NCBI RefSeq assembly: GCF_034427435.1
Contig: NZ_JAXQNP010000001.1
Span: forward strand, 124,001-188,000
Reading direction: 5' to 3'
DNA length: 64,000 nucleotides
From: Nitrospirillum sp034427435
GTDB taxonomy: Bacteria; Pseudomonadota; Alphaproteobacteria; Azospirillales; Azospirillaceae
Below are positions 9,336 to 18,596 of this stretch, one piece after another (position 1 is the first letter of the stretch; every line of letters begins with the position of its first letter). The translations under genes and the position numbers were made by a program. The notes under the pieces are model-generated. The model searched no databases and had not been told where the DNA came from. It saw nothing but the letters and a program-made list of their open reading frames with translations.

Positions 9336-10343
9336 TCAGCGCCAGCGCCGGTCATAGGCGCCGGCGGTGGCCCGGCCGCCTTCCATCTCACTGGCCAGCC
9401 CCCGGGCCAGGTCGGGCACGGTGAAGCCGCCGGACAGGGCGGCGTCGATGGCGCGGCGGAATTCCCCCACCACGCGGGTGACATAGGCGCGGCCGCGCTG
9501 GCGCCCCTCGATCTTCAGGGCGCGGACGCCCGCCTTGATCAGGCCGGGGATGTGGTCGGCGGCGTTCAGGGATGTTGGCTCTTCGAACAGGTATCCGGTG
9601 GTGCCGTTGGCCCGGAACCGCCCCTTGCACAAGGTGGGATAGCCGGCCGGCGCGCCCGCCGGGTGGCGGTCGATGGTGACGTCGCCCAGCCGGGCGGTGA
9701 CGTCGCCGCCGGCCTCGCGCCGGAATTGGACGGCCCCGGCGGGAGAGCAGACACCATGGGTGTTGGGCGATTGGCCAGTGACGTAGCTGGACAGTTGGCA
9801 GCGCCCCTCCGCCATCACGCACATGCCGCCGAAGGCGAACACTTCCGTTTCCACCGGGGCCACCGCCGCCGTCAGGTCCGTCACCTCCGCCAGGGTCAGC
9901 ACGCGGGGCAGGACCACCCGCTGCACGCCAAAGGTCCGGGCCAGATAGCGGATGGCTTCGGGGGTGGAGGCGGCGGCCTGCACCGACAGATGCAGGCGCA
10001 GGGCCGGGTGATGGGCCTGGGCATAGGCCAGCAGGCCCAGGTCGGCCAGGATGACGGCGTCGGCGCCCGCGTCCGCGGCGTTGTCCACGGCCCGGTGCCA
10101 GGTGCCCTCATCCCCCGCCTTGGGGAAGGTGTTGATGGCGATGTAGAGCGACCGGCCCGCCTTGTGGGTGCGGGTCGCGGCGGCCCGCATCTCCGCCGGG
10201 CTGAAATTCAGGCCGGGGAAGTTGCGGGCGTTGGTCGCGTCGGCGTAGCCGCAATAGACGGCATCCGCACCGGCCTCCAGCGCCGCGTCCAAGGCGGCCG
10301 GCGTTCCGGCGGGGCAGACCAGGGACAGCGATGCCGCGCTCAT
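9336..10343 (-). CDS. ubiU: UbiU, O2-independent ubiquinone hydroxylation protein (U32 family)
   Basis: 335 residues. The start SLVCPAGTPAALDAALEAGA and DAVYCGYAD.TNARNF are the classic U32 opening. Cys175 and Cys182 (FGGMCVMAEGRC), Cys199 (NTHGVCSPAG) and Cys239 (YPTLCKGR) form the expected four-Cys [4Fe-4S] site. The C-terminus has IKAGVRALKIEGRQRG, the family signature. It partners UbiV as a heterodimer. Its ATG overlaps the ubiT stop (10340-10343), so translation is probably coupled. Confidence 0.92.
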   Translation of the reverse strand: MSAASLSLVCPAGTPAALDAALEAGADAVYCGYADATNARNFPGLNFSPAEMRAAATRTHKAGRSLYIAINTFPKAGDEGTWHRAVDNAADAGADAVILADLGLLAYAQAHHPALRLHLSVQAAASTPEAIRYLARTFGVQRVVLPRVLTLAEVTDLTAAVAPVETEVFAFGGMCVMAEGRCQLSSYVTGQSPNTHGVCSPAGAVQFRREAGGDVTARLGDVTIDRHPAGAPAGYPTLCKGRFRANGTTGYLFEEPTSLNAADHIPGLIKAGVRALKIEGRQRGRAYVTRVVGEFRRAIDAALSGGFTVPDLARGLASEMEGGRATAGAYDRRWR

Positions 10344-10912
10344 GGCCGGATCTCCGTTCCCGGCAGGCCGGCGGGCTGTACCGCCGCGCGGGCCGCCAGA
10401 TGCAGCAGGCTGTCGATCTCGCCATACCAGCGCCGCCCCAGGGACAGCAGGCGCGGGGGCAGCCGGTCTGCCAGGTCGCGCTCCAGCGTCACGTCCGCGC
10501 CGTCCACGGCGTTGCGCAGGATCAGCACCGCCTCCATGTCGCCCTCGATCATCAATTGCCGGCTGAAGAACAGCGAGTCCCCATCCACCCGCCCTTCCAG
10601 CAGAGCCAGCAGCGCGCCCAGCGGCGCCCGCAGGGTGGCGGCGGCGGGCGGGGCGGCGTCGCCATCGGCGATGGGCCAAAGACCGGGGCGCGTCCCCGCC
10701 GGCCGCAGCAGGAAGCGCACCGGCAGGTCGCTGGGATCGACCAGGAAAGCCCGCTCCCCCAACACCGCCAGCCGGTCGAACACCCCCGGGTGCCGACGGC
10801 GCAGGCGCTCGAACGCCGCCTGCGCCAGGCGTGCGGCGACGGGGCCCGCCAGGGGCCGGCCCAGCAGCGGCAGGGGTGGCATCAGGCGCACGGCCAGCCC
10901 GGCCAGCAGCAC
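10340..10912 (-). CDS. ubiT: UbiT-like SCP2-domain protein
   Basis: 190 residues with an SCP2/UbiJ-like lipid-binding fold: PVAARLAQAAFERL at the start, ARTLRAPLGALLALLEGRVD-type centre (here ATLRAPLGALLALLEGR), then DSLFFSRQLMIEGDMEAVLI. In O2-independent ubiquinone synthesis UbiT is thought to hold isoprenoid intermediates for UbiU-UbiV. The start is uncertain: GTG at 10912 is used; an ATG ten codons later is an alternative, and neither has a clear ribosome site. It is the first gene of the ubiTUV operon. Confidence 0.82.
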   Translation of the reverse strand: MLLAGLAVRLMPPLPLLGRPLAGPVAARLAQAAFERLRRRHPGVFDRLAVLGERAFLVDPSDLPVRFLLRPAGTRPGLWPIADGDAAPPAAATLRAPLGALLALLEGRVDGDSLFFSRQLMIEGDMEAVLILRNAVDGADVTLERDLADRLPPRLLSLGRRWYGEIDSLLHLAARAAVQPAGLPGTEIRP

Positions 10913-11147
10913 GGGCGACAGGGGGAGGGTCGGTAGGGTCTAGGCTCACAGGATCATCCCCAAGGCTGCCCCAAGGCTGCGCGAAACAGGCGGTGCGGCG
11001 GCGGGTGGAAAACCAGCCGACTGTGGGCGGCCGCTGCCGGGAATGTCGTTGACATGGCACAATAATGCGGCGGCATCGCCCTTGAAATGGCCCCCACCCA
11101 TCCCGATAAAAGGGAACGGTTTCAGCCACGCACGGTGCGGCCCCCGA

Positions 11148-12128
11148 ATGCCTGATAATCCGTATTACACCGGTCCGGTGACAGATCATTTTAATGGTGT
11201 CCGCTTTTTCAACCCAGGGCAGGCCCCGACGGATCGAAGCTTGGCGGAAATACTGCGTTGGCGCTGGGGCGGAACCCGGCCGGTGTGGCCTGAGGCGGCC
11301 CCCGGGCGCCAGGTCCGTCCCCTGGAACGGGTGGACGGCCTGGCCGTCACCATGATCGGTCACGCCAGCGTGCTGATCCAGGTGGCCGGCCTGAACCTGC
11401 TGGTGGACCCGGTGTGGTCGGAACGGGCCAGTCCTTTCCAATGGATCGGGCCGCGGCGTGTCAACCGGCCGGGCGTCGCCTTCGATGACCTGCCGCCCAT
11501 CGACGTGGTGCTGCTCACCCACAACCACTATGACCATCTGGACGTGGGCACCTTGCGGCGGCTGTGGGCCGCTCACCGTCCCCGCATCGTGGCGCCCCTG
11601 GGCAATGACCGCGTGGTGGCGCGGGAGGTGGGGCCGCTGCCGGTGGAAACGGGGGATTGGGGCGACACGGTCGCGCTGGGCCCCGCCGTCACCGCCTGCT
11701 TCCACCCGGCCTATCATTGGTCGGCGCGGCGGTTGGGCGACCGGCGTATGGCGTTGTGGTGCGGCTTCGTGCTGCGCACCCCCCACGGGCCGGTCTACGT
11801 CGCGGGCGATACCGGCTATGGCGATGGCGCCATCTTCCGCGATGTCCGGCGTCACCATGGCGCGCCCACCGTCGCCATCCTGCCCATCGGCGCCTATGCC
11901 CCCCGCTGGTTCATGAAACAGCAGCACTGCGACCCGGCGGAGGCCGTGCGCATCCTGGCCGATTGCGGCGCCCATCAGGGCTTGGCCGTGCACTGGGGCA
12001 CCTTTCCGCTGTCGGATGAGGAACGCCTGGCCCCACCGGAGGAGTTGGCCCAGGCCCTGGCGCGCAAGGGCCTGGCCCCTGATCGCTTTCGGGCCCTGGA
12101 ACCGGGGGACGTCTGGACGGCGCCCTGA
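11148..12128 (+). CDS. MBL-fold metallohydrolase, NAPE-PLD / UlaG-like
   Basis: 326 residues. LLTHNHYDHLD is the zinc-binding HxHxDH motif, VTMIGHASVLIQVAGLNLLV with DPVWSERASP marks the NAPE-PLD-like subfamily, and YVAGDTGYGD and VHWGTFPLSDE supply later metal ligands. Relatives cleave phosphodiester bonds in N-acyl-phosphatidylethanolamine or hydrolyse lactones; the substrate here is unknown. ATG 11148 begins MPDNPYYTGPVTDHFNG, a normal start for the family. The convergent serine hydrolase ends 26 bp beyond. Confidence 0.85.
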   Translation: MPDNPYYTGPVTDHFNGVRFFNPGQAPTDRSLAEILRWRWGGTRPVWPEAAPGRQVRPLERVDGLAVTMIGHASVLIQVAGLNLLVDPVWSERASPFQWIGPRRVNRPGVAFDDLPPIDVVLLTHNHYDHLDVGTLRRLWAAHRPRIVAPLGNDRVVAREVGPLPVETGDWGDTVALGPAVTACFHPAYHWSARRLGDRRMALWCGFVLRTPHGPVYVAGDTGYGDGAIFRDVRRHHGAPTVAILPIGAYAPRWFMKQQHCDPAEAVRILADCGAHQGLAVHWGTFPLSDEERLAPPEELAQALARKGLAPDRFRALEPGDVWTAP

Positions 12129-12153
12129 CGTCCCTCCAAGGACCCGCCGTCCA

Positions 12154-14139
12154 TCAAAAGTCCAGCGTCGGCGTCAGCAGTTTGACGTTGATGGCCAGCC
12201 ACACCAGGAAGACCAGCGACAGCGCCACCAGCACGGCCCAGACGATGCCCCAGGGCCGCCGCCCGGCCCGGGTGGCGATGTCGTAGGCGTTCCAGAGGGA
12301 GGCGACGGTGCCGGCGATGACGGCCAGCAGCACCAACTGCATCAGGCGCATCCAGATATCCAGGCGGCCATCCAGGGCGTCGACCCCTTGGTTGATGGCC
12401 GCCAACATCATCGTCCAGCCCAGGATGAAGACGAGGATGCCCCACGCCGCCGCGCGGGTGGCGCGGTGCAGGACCAGGGCGCGGCCGGTGATCCCGGGAT
12501 TGTAGCCGTAGCGCCGCCGCACCAGGGCGACGATGGGCCAGGACAGCGCCGTCAGCGCCAGGACGGCCAAGGCGGCCACCGCCACGGGTATGATCCAGCC
12601 AGCGTCGAGATTGCCCGGCGCGGGCACGAACTCGAAGATGGGGGCGAAGCCGCCGATGGAGAACATGGCGACCTTGCCGTCCTTCACCACGGCCGCCAGA
12701 TGCTCTTTCCCCTCGGTGTCCTGCCACAGCCAGGGGCCGACCTCACGCCAGCGCTTCGGCACCCGGGCGGCGTTCAGCAGGGCGGAGACGGAGATGGTAC
12801 CGTCCTCGTTGGCCACCACCTGGGCCTCGCCCAGCAGGCCGACCAGGCGCATGAAGTTGGTTTCGGAGCCGCGGCTGCTGACATAGTGGCCGGCCATGGC
12901 CCGGGCATGTTCCTTGGCGGTGGGGGCTGTCGGCAGCAAGGGCTTGGCCTGGGGGAAATAGCGGTCGGTGAAGTCGACAAAGATGTGCTCCCTCAGCACG
13001 TGGGCGGCCGCCTCGCGCCCCGCGCTGTTGAAGGACAGGTAAAGGCCGACGCCGTCGTCGATGAACAGGTGCAGGTCGGAATGGAAGACGTCGGTGTCGC
13101 CGCCATGGCCCACGATGCGCCGGCCGTTGCGATCCTCATGGTAGAAGCCCAGCCCCATGGAGGGCAGGTTGGGGATGGGGGTGTTGACGTTGGCGTACAT
13201 CTGCTCCGCCGTCGCCTTGTCCAGCAGCGGCCCGCCATGCGCCAGGTGGGCGATCATGAACTGCGCCATGTCGGCCCCGGTGGCGGACAGGGCGCCCGCC
13301 GGCGACAGGTCGATGATCTCGAACGGCTGCGGGTCGCCGGAGGCCAGGGCATAGCCCTTGGACATGCCCGCGGCGAGGTCGGGGGGCAGGGGCTGGACAA
13401 AGCTGGAATGCCGCATGCCCAGGGGGGCGAAGATGTGGTTCTGGATGTACTGGGCGAAGGGCTCACCCGACACCCGCTGCACGATATAGCCCGCCAGCGA
13501 CGCGCCGTAGTTGGAATAGGCGGGGATTTGCCCCGGGGCGTAGATGCGCGTGGGCACCCAGCGCTTCATGGCCTGGTCCAAGGGCTTGGCCAGCTTGGGG
13601 TCGTTCAGCAGCAGGTACTTGGCCGTCTCTTCGAACCCCGGGGTGTGCGTCATGATATGGCGCAGGGTGATGGGTTTGCCGAAGGCCGGCGGGATCTTGA
13701 AGTCCAGGTAGTCGTTGACGTCGCGGTCCAGGTCCAACTTGCCGGCCTGCACCTGCTGCATCACCGCCGTCCAGGTGAACAGCTTGGAGATGGAACCGGG
13801 GCGGAACAGCGTGCCGGCCGGGTCCACCGGCTTCTTCTCCTTCACGTCGGCGTAGCCGAAGCCCCGCTCTGTCAGGATCTGCCCGTCCTTCACCACCACC
13901 ACCACGGCGCCGGCGATGTCGCCGGTCTGCAAGGCGTAGGGCATGTAGCCATCCAGCCAACTGTCCACGTCCGCCTTGGTCAGGGTGGACGCGGGCGCCG
14001 CTGGGGTTTCGGAGGCCATCGCCGCGGGTCCCGAGGGGACCGGCACCGGGGGTGTGGGCTTCAGGTCGGCGGGGGACTGCGCCGCGGCGGCCGAGGCCAG
14101 CGCGGTCATGAGAAGCGCTAAGAGGCGAACCTTCCACAT
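12154..14139 (-). CDS. Exported serine hydrolase (beta-lactamase class C / S12 fold) with C-terminal membrane domain
   Basis: 661 residues with a signal peptide (1-20). The S12 domain spans about 50-390: S116-I-S-K119 is the SxxK nucleophile motif, YSNYG the second motif and GHGGDTDVF the third. Residues 400-500 form a beta-rich segment and about 510-655 carry four membrane helices. Relatives include D-amino peptidases, esterases and PBP4-like proteins; the fold does not prove beta-lactamase activity. It begins 18 bp after the TonB receptor gene on the same strand, so both probably answer to the same operator. With the nearby dipeptide epimerase, trimming of peptides holding D-residues is plausible. 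Confidence 0.85.
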   Translation of the reverse strand: MWKVRLLALLMTALASAAAAQSPADLKPTPPVPVPSGPAAMASETPAAPASTLTKADVDSWLDGYMPYALQTGDIAGAVVVVVKDGQILTERGFGYADVKEKKPVDPAGTLFRPGSISKLFTWTAVMQQVQAGKLDLDRDVNDYLDFKIPPAFGKPITLRHIMTHTPGFEETAKYLLLNDPKLAKPLDQAMKRWVPTRIYAPGQIPAYSNYGASLAGYIVQRVSGEPFAQYIQNHIFAPLGMRHSSFVQPLPPDLAAGMSKGYALASGDPQPFEIIDLSPAGALSATGADMAQFMIAHLAHGGPLLDKATAEQMYANVNTPIPNLPSMGLGFYHEDRNGRRIVGHGGDTDVFHSDLHLFIDDGVGLYLSFNSAGREAAAHVLREHIFVDFTDRYFPQAKPLLPTAPTAKEHARAMAGHYVSSRGSETNFMRLVGLLGEAQVVANEDGTISVSALLNAARVPKRWREVGPWLWQDTEGKEHLAAVVKDGKVAMFSIGGFAPIFEFVPAPGNLDAGWIIPVAVAALAVLALTALSWPIVALVRRRYGYNPGITGRALVLHRATRAAAWGILVFILGWTMMLAAINQGVDALDGRLDIWMRLMQLVLLAVIAGTVASLWNAYDIATRAGRRPWGIVWAVLVALSLVFLVWLAINVKLLTPTLDF

Positions 14140-14157
14140 CTTGTCCTGTCCTTGCCT

Positions 14158-16362
14158 TTAGTAGCGGAAGCCAAGCGTGGCCCCGAAGGAACGGGGACGC
14201 ACGATGGCCGCAGTGACGTTGCCGTCGAGGGCCGACCCGGCGGCGCCCACATCCAGGATGCCGCGGCTGTCTGTCAGGTTGCGCACGAACGCCTCGATCC
14301 GATAGGGGCCCATGGTGACCCCGGCATGGGCGTCCACCTGGCTGTAGGCGCTGAGGTGCCGTTGGCCGTAGCTGGTGTCGAAGGCCGAGAGGCGGTCCCC
14401 GGTGTAGCGCCAACTGACGCCGGCGAACCCATCGACCGTCCCACTCAGGGGCCGCTGATATTCCACCGCCAGGGTGGAGGAATAGCGGGCGGTGTAGGGC
14501 AGGCGGTCGCCCTTGAGGCCGCCGACCAGCGGGGGCGCGTCGCTGGTGAGCGCGGCATCGACCAGGGCCCCGTTCAGCGACACGGTCAGGCCGCTCACCG
14601 GCTTGACCGTGACCGACGCCTCGATGCCCCGGCTGCGGGCGGAACCGCCGTTGATGTTGACGCCGTAGTCGTCGACCGAACTGAACAGCTGGATGTTGTT
14701 CCAGTCGATGTAGAAGCCCGTCAGTTCCAGCGACAGCCGGCGTCCCCACGCCTCGGACTTCACGCCGATTTCATAGTTCGTGGTGGTGTCGGCGCCGAAT
14801 TGCCGGGGCACGGCGCCGGGTGCTGTGGGCGGCAACACGTTGGGGCCGCCGGGGCGGTAGCCGCGCGCCACGCGGACGTACAGGGTGGTGTCCTCGTTCG
14901 GCTTGAACGATGGCGCGACGGAATAGGTGAACACCCCGTCGGAAGAGTTGGCGGTGTAGTTCGCGTCGCCGGCCAGGGGACCGCTGCCCAACTGCACCGC
15001 GTCCTGTTCGTTGTGGCTGTAGCGCCCGCCGACCGTCAGGTCGATCTGGTCGGTGATGTGCAGGGTACCGCTGGCGAAGCCGGCATATTCCTCATAGCGG
15101 GAGTCGAGCCGGACATCGGCCAGGTTGGCGAAGTCGGCGATGGGCGCCCCGCTTGGGTTGTCCACGCCGTTGACCGACTGGATGACGGCGTTCCGCTCCC
15201 GCGTGTAGAAGCCGCCCACCGTCCAGTCCAGCCGGTCGCCGCCGGTGGAGGCCAGGCGCATTTCCTCGGTGAGGCGGCGCTGCTGCACCCGCTGCACCTG
15301 CGACGCGCCGAGGGGCACGCCGAAGGCTCCTGTCAGCACATCGCCGTAAACGCCGCTCACATCCACCAGCGCGTTCTGCAACAGGGTGCTGTAGCTGGTG
15401 GAGGACAGAAGCTGCACCGGGCCGAAATCATAGGTGCCGGTCAGGTTGTAGACCCGATACTGCATGTCATTGGGCTGGGCGACCACGCGCGCCTGCCGGT
15501 AATCGCCCAGAACCGGGCGCAGCGTGATGGGGTCGACGTCGACCTGGTTGGTGCCGTTGCTGTCCAGGTTCTGCACGACCACCGACCCGCGCAGGGTGAG
15601 GGCGTCCGTTGGGCGGAACAGGGCGGAGACGCGGCCGCCATAGGTGCGGCCGTCGTTGATGTCCTTGCCGCGCTGGTCGTCGATGAAACCGGGGTCCCGG
15701 CGGTAGAAGCCGCTGGCCCGCACGGCCAGGCTGTCGGCCAGGGGCACGTTGACCGACGCGCGGCCGGACCAGCCGGTATCGCCGTGGGCCACGGACTCGG
15801 TGCTGATCTCCGCGGCGGTGTGGACGCCGTCCGTGCTGGGCGCCACCGTCACGTACTTGATGAGGCCGCCCAGGGAGTTGGCGCCGTAGAGCGTGCCCTG
15901 GGGGCCGCGCAGCACCTCCACCCGTTCCAGGTCCGACGGGTCCAGGTCGGGGGTCAGAATGGAGCCATTGGCCAGCGATGTGGCCGATCCATAGGGCGTC
16001 TCGTCCACATAGGTGGCGACCGTCGCCCCCACCCCGCCGGTATTCACTCCGCGCAGGATCAGGCGCGCCTGGCCCGCCTGCGTCTCCACCAGCGCGGCGC
16101 TGGGCACGCGGGTGAAATAATCATCCAGCCGTTCGGCATGGGCCTGCTGCAGGGCCTCCGCCGAGACGGCGGAAACGGACTGGGGCACGTCGATCAGCCG
16201 TTCGGTCCGCTTCTGCGCCGTGACGACGATTTCGTCCAGCACGTCGGGCGCGGCGGGTGCGGCCGCCGGTCCCGCCGCGTTCGGTGCCTGTTGCGCCCAG
16301 GCGCCGGTGTTGACGGCCAACGCCGCCACGCCAGCGCAGAGGAATGCCCTGGTTCCCCGCAT
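14158..16362 (-). CDS. TonB-dependent outer-membrane receptor
   Basis: 734 residues with signal peptide (1-23, ...NTGAWAQ). After it DVLDEIVVTAQKR begins the plug domain (IDVPQSVSAVSAEAL, LRGVNTGGVGATVATYVD, VEVLRGPQGTLYGANSLGG). The rest is a 22-strand barrel ending in an aromatic C-terminus (FGATLGFRY) for Bam-mediated assembly. It imports a ligand with TonB energy. The divergent XRE-cupin gene and the operator at 16407-16425 lie just upstream, and a serine hydrolase gene follows. Fe-siderophore markers are absent nearby; a peptide or other organic ligand is more likely from context. Confidence 0.92.
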   Translation of the reverse strand: MRGTRAFLCAGVAALAVNTGAWAQQAPNAAGPAAAPAAPDVLDEIVVTAQKRTERLIDVPQSVSAVSAEALQQAHAERLDDYFTRVPSAALVETQAGQARLILRGVNTGGVGATVATYVDETPYGSATSLANGSILTPDLDPSDLERVEVLRGPQGTLYGANSLGGLIKYVTVAPSTDGVHTAAEISTESVAHGDTGWSGRASVNVPLADSLAVRASGFYRRDPGFIDDQRGKDINDGRTYGGRVSALFRPTDALTLRGSVVVQNLDSNGTNQVDVDPITLRPVLGDYRQARVVAQPNDMQYRVYNLTGTYDFGPVQLLSSTSYSTLLQNALVDVSGVYGDVLTGAFGVPLGASQVQRVQQRRLTEEMRLASTGGDRLDWTVGGFYTRERNAVIQSVNGVDNPSGAPIADFANLADVRLDSRYEEYAGFASGTLHITDQIDLTVGGRYSHNEQDAVQLGSGPLAGDANYTANSSDGVFTYSVAPSFKPNEDTTLYVRVARGYRPGGPNVLPPTAPGAVPRQFGADTTTNYEIGVKSEAWGRRLSLELTGFYIDWNNIQLFSSVDDYGVNINGGSARSRGIEASVTVKPVSGLTVSLNGALVDAALTSDAPPLVGGLKGDRLPYTARYSSTLAVEYQRPLSGTVDGFAGVSWRYTGDRLSAFDTSYGQRHLSAYSQVDAHAGVTMGPYRIEAFVRNLTDSRGILDVGAAGSALDGNVTAAIVRPRSFGATLGFRY

Positions 16363-16406
16363 TTGCCCGATCTCCCTGATCGTTATCTGGCGCGTATGAT
16401 GGCACG

Positions 16407-16425
16407 TGTTTCAGATTTGGCAACA
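16407..16425. promoter_or_regulatory. Probable XRE-cupin operator in the receptor/regulator intergenic region
   Basis: TGTTTCAGATTTGGCAACA: half-sites TGTTTC and G(C)AACA with a 7-nt centre, matching the 19-bp palindrome at 17195-17213 in arms and spacing. It lies 45 bp from the receptor start and 105 bp from the regulator start, so it could control both divergent genes. Confidence 0.6.
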
Positions 16426-16529
16426 GTGTTTCTGCGGCGCGAATGGCCGGTGTCGCAGCACTGGTTTTCTGTCAGGCCCTGATGCAACTTGGGGGCCTTG
16501 GAAAGCTTGAGCATGAAGGAGACGCACGC

Positions 16530-17189
16530 ATGGCCAAACCTGCCTCGGACCGGGCCCATCCGGCGCTGGCCTTGCGGGCGGCGCGGGTCAAGCAGGGGCT
16601 GACGTTGCGCGCGCTGGCGGCCCGTATCGGCATGCCGTTCTCCACCCTGTCCAAGCTGGAGAACGGCAAGATGGAAATGACCTACGACAAGCTGCTGCGC
16701 CTGGCGCAGGGGTTAGGCGTGGACATCGGCACCCTGGTCAGCGGCGCCGGTCCCGAGACGCCGGCTCCGCCGGCGGGCGGCCGCCGCAGCGTATCCCGCG
16801 CCGGTCGTTCCCCCGGCGCCACCTCCGACCTGCACGCCCATCAGTACCCGGCGGCGGACTTGCTGGGCAAATTGATGGTCCCGATCATCATTGAAGTAAG
16901 GGCGCGCAGCGTGGAGGAAATGGGGGGCATGGTGCGCCATTCGGGGGAGGAGTACCTGTACGTCCTGTCCGGCGCCATGGAACTGCATACCGACCTTTAT
17001 GCCCCCTTGCGCCTCGAGGCCGGCGATTCCGTCTACTTCGACAGCGGCATGAGCCACGTCTACGTGCGCGTGAGCGAGGAGACCTGCCGCGTGCTGTCCG
17101 TCTGCGCCGGGCCTGGAATCCAGCGCCTGGCCCAGTCCGCGGCCAAGGCGTGGAAGCTGTCGCCGGCCACGGACGAGGAAACGGTTTGA
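16530..17189 (+). CDS. XRE-family regulator with C-terminal cupin sensor domain
   Basis: 219 residues. The N-terminal helix-turn-helix (about 10-70, GLTLRALAARIGMPFSTLSK with LENGKMEMTYDKL) is followed by a Pro/Gly/Arg-rich linker and a cupin (about 115-205: HSGEEYLYVLSGAMELHTD, LEAGDSVYFDSGMSHVYV). This MerR-like-size architecture usually senses a small metabolite in the cupin and represses its operon. ATG 16530 follows AAGGAGA at 16516-16522. Matching palindromes upstream of the receptor and of the MFS gene are the obvious targets. Confidence 0.88.
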   Translation: MAKPASDRAHPALALRAARVKQGLTLRALAARIGMPFSTLSKLENGKMEMTYDKLLRLAQGLGVDIGTLVSGAGPETPAPPAGGRRSVSRAGRSPGATSDLHAHQYPAADLLGKLMVPIIIEVRARSVEEMGGMVRHSGEEYLYVLSGAMELHTDLYAPLRLEAGDSVYFDSGMSHVYVRVSEETCRVLSVCAGPGIQRLAQSAAKAWKLSPATDEETV

Positions 17190-17194
17190 GTCGC

Positions 17195-17213
17195 TGTTTC
17201 TGATATTGAAACA
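17195..17213. promoter_or_regulatory. Probable XRE-cupin operator upstream of the MFS/epimerase pair
   Basis: TGTTTCTGATATTGAAACA is a 19-bp palindrome with perfect 6-bp arms, 5 bp after the regulator stop and 30 bp before the MFS start. The same TGTTTC-N7-GNAACA arrangement occurs at 16407-16425. Confidence 0.65.
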
Positions 17214-17243
17214 TCCAGCAGGCTGTGTGATGCTGATCCCATC

Positions 17244-18596
17244 ATGCAGATCGTACCCCTCGACAGTGGCATAACCACCAGGGACACCCAGGCATGGCCG
17301 CGGCCCGTGGTGGCCTGGTCGGTCGTGAGCCTTTTTTGCGTCGCGGCCGTCCTGTCCTACACGGACCGGCAGATCCTCAGCCTGCTGGTGGATCCCATAC
17401 GGGACGACCTCGGCATCAGCGATACCCAGATCGGGGTGCTGCAGGGTGTCGCCTTCGCGCTCATCTATTCCATCGCCGGGCTGCCGCTGGGTCGCCTGGC
17501 CGACATACTGCCGCGCCGCGCCGTCATCTGGGCCGGCGTCGGATTGTGGAGCGTCGGCACGCTGCTGTGCGGCTACGCGCCCTCGTTCTGGGTGCTGTTC
17601 GCCGGCCGCCTGATCGTGGGGGTGGGGGAGGCGGCCCTGGCGCCTGCCGCCATGTCCATGATCGCCGACATGTTCCCGGCCGAACGCCGGGGCCTGGCCA
17701 CCGGCGTCTTTGTCATGGGTATGACCATAGGCGGCGGTGTCGCCATCGCCATCGGCGGCGCCGTGCTGGGCTTGGCGGCGTCCGGCGGCTTCCAGGGCGT
17801 TCCCTTGCTGGACGGGCTGGCCGCCTGGCGCGCGGTGCTCGTGCTGTTGGGCCTCGCCGGCCTGCCGCTGTTGCTGGCCCTGCTGCCCATCCGCGAACCC
17901 GCACGACGCAGTGAAGTATCGGCGGGCGTGGCTTTGGCTGGCGGGCGGGAGGCGACGGCGCTGCGCGAGATTGTCGCCCAGCTGGCGGCCGTGCGCGCGG
18001 TGCTGATCCCGGTCATCGTCTGCTGCGCCTTCATGTCCGTGGGGGACTTCGCCCTCATCGCCTGGGCCCCGGCCCTGCTCAGCCGCCGCTACGCCATGAC
18101 GCCGGATGCGGTGGGCCTGGCGCTCGGCTCCCTGGTCGTCGTCGCCGGGGTGGTGGCGACGGTCGCGGGCGGTGTCATCAGCGACGTGGCGGTCAAGCGG
18201 TACGGTCCTCCTGGCCGCATCTGGGTCGCCACCGTCTGCACCGTCCTGGCCTTTCCTTTCGCCTTGGTGTCGCTGACGTCCTCCTCGTCGCAGGTGCTGG
18301 CCGCGGTCACCCTGTGGACCCTGTTTTCCAGCGCCGCCGGCACCATCGGCATCACGGCGGTGCAGGAGATCGTGCCCAACCGGGCCCGGGGCCTGACCGT
18401 GTCCTTTATTTCCTTCGGCAACATCCTGCTGGGCCTGGGCGGCGGCGCCACGCTCACCGGCTATGTCACCGACCACGTCTTCGCCGATCCCCTGGCCATC
18501 GGCCAATCGCTGACGCTGGTCATCGCCCCGCTGGCGGGGGCGGCCGCCCTGCTTTTCCTCCACGCCTCCCGAACCGCTCGGAGTGTCAGTCGGTGA
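17244..18596 (+). CDS. MFS transporter
   Basis: 450 residues with 12 predicted membrane helices. LSYTDRQILSLLVDPIRDDL and GLPLGRLADILPRR (the loop 2-3 motif), then LIVGVGEAALAPAAMSMIAD, are typical of the spinster-like / anion-symporter branch of the major facilitator superfamily. It sits behind the palindromic operator and is translationally coupled to the epimerase (GTGA overlap). Import of the epimerase's substrate or a related peptide is the likely job; the true substrate cannot be read from sequence. Confidence 0.88.
   Translation: MQIVPLDSGITTRDTQAWPRPVVAWSVVSLFCVAAVLSYTDRQILSLLVDPIRDDLGISDTQIGVLQGVAFALIYSIAGLPLGRLADILPRRAVIWAGVGLWSVGTLLCGYAPSFWVLFAGRLIVGVGEAALAPAAMSMIADMFPAERRGLATGVFVMGMTIGGGVAIAIGGAVLGLAASGGFQGVPLLDGLAAWRAVLVLLGLAGLPLLLALLPIREPARRSEVSAGVALAGGREATALREIVAQLAAVRAVLIPVIVCCAFMSVGDFALIAWAPALLSRRYAMTPDAVGLALGSLVVVAGVVATVAGGVISDVAVKRYGPPGRIWVATVCTVLAFPFALVSLTSSSSQVLAAVTLWTLFSSAAGTIGITAVQEIVPNRARGLTVSFISFGNILLGLGGGATLTGYVTDHVFADPLAIGQSLTLVIAPLAGAAALLFLHASRTARSVSR

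Noticed and set aside
11049..11062. TTGACATGGCACAA upstream of ubiT as an FNR/FixK box
   Set aside because: The left half fits TTGAY but the right half CACAA misses two of five positions of RTCAA; too weak to call, although oxygen control of ubiTUV is expected.
11113..11137. GGAAC-N16-GGTG before the MBL-fold gene as an EcfG promoter
   Set aside because: The -10 half is off, and transcription would start only about 4 nt before the ATG.
9336..11993. A single 885-codon minus-strand gene covering ubiU and upstream DNA
   Set aside because: Only the last 335 codons match UbiU; the rest runs in a wrong frame through ubiT and antisense to the MBL-fold gene.
12154..14139. Calling the S12 serine hydrolase a beta-lactamase resistance gene
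   Set aside because: The three motifs are shared by peptidases and esterases, and the membrane domain and neighbours point to peptide metabolism.
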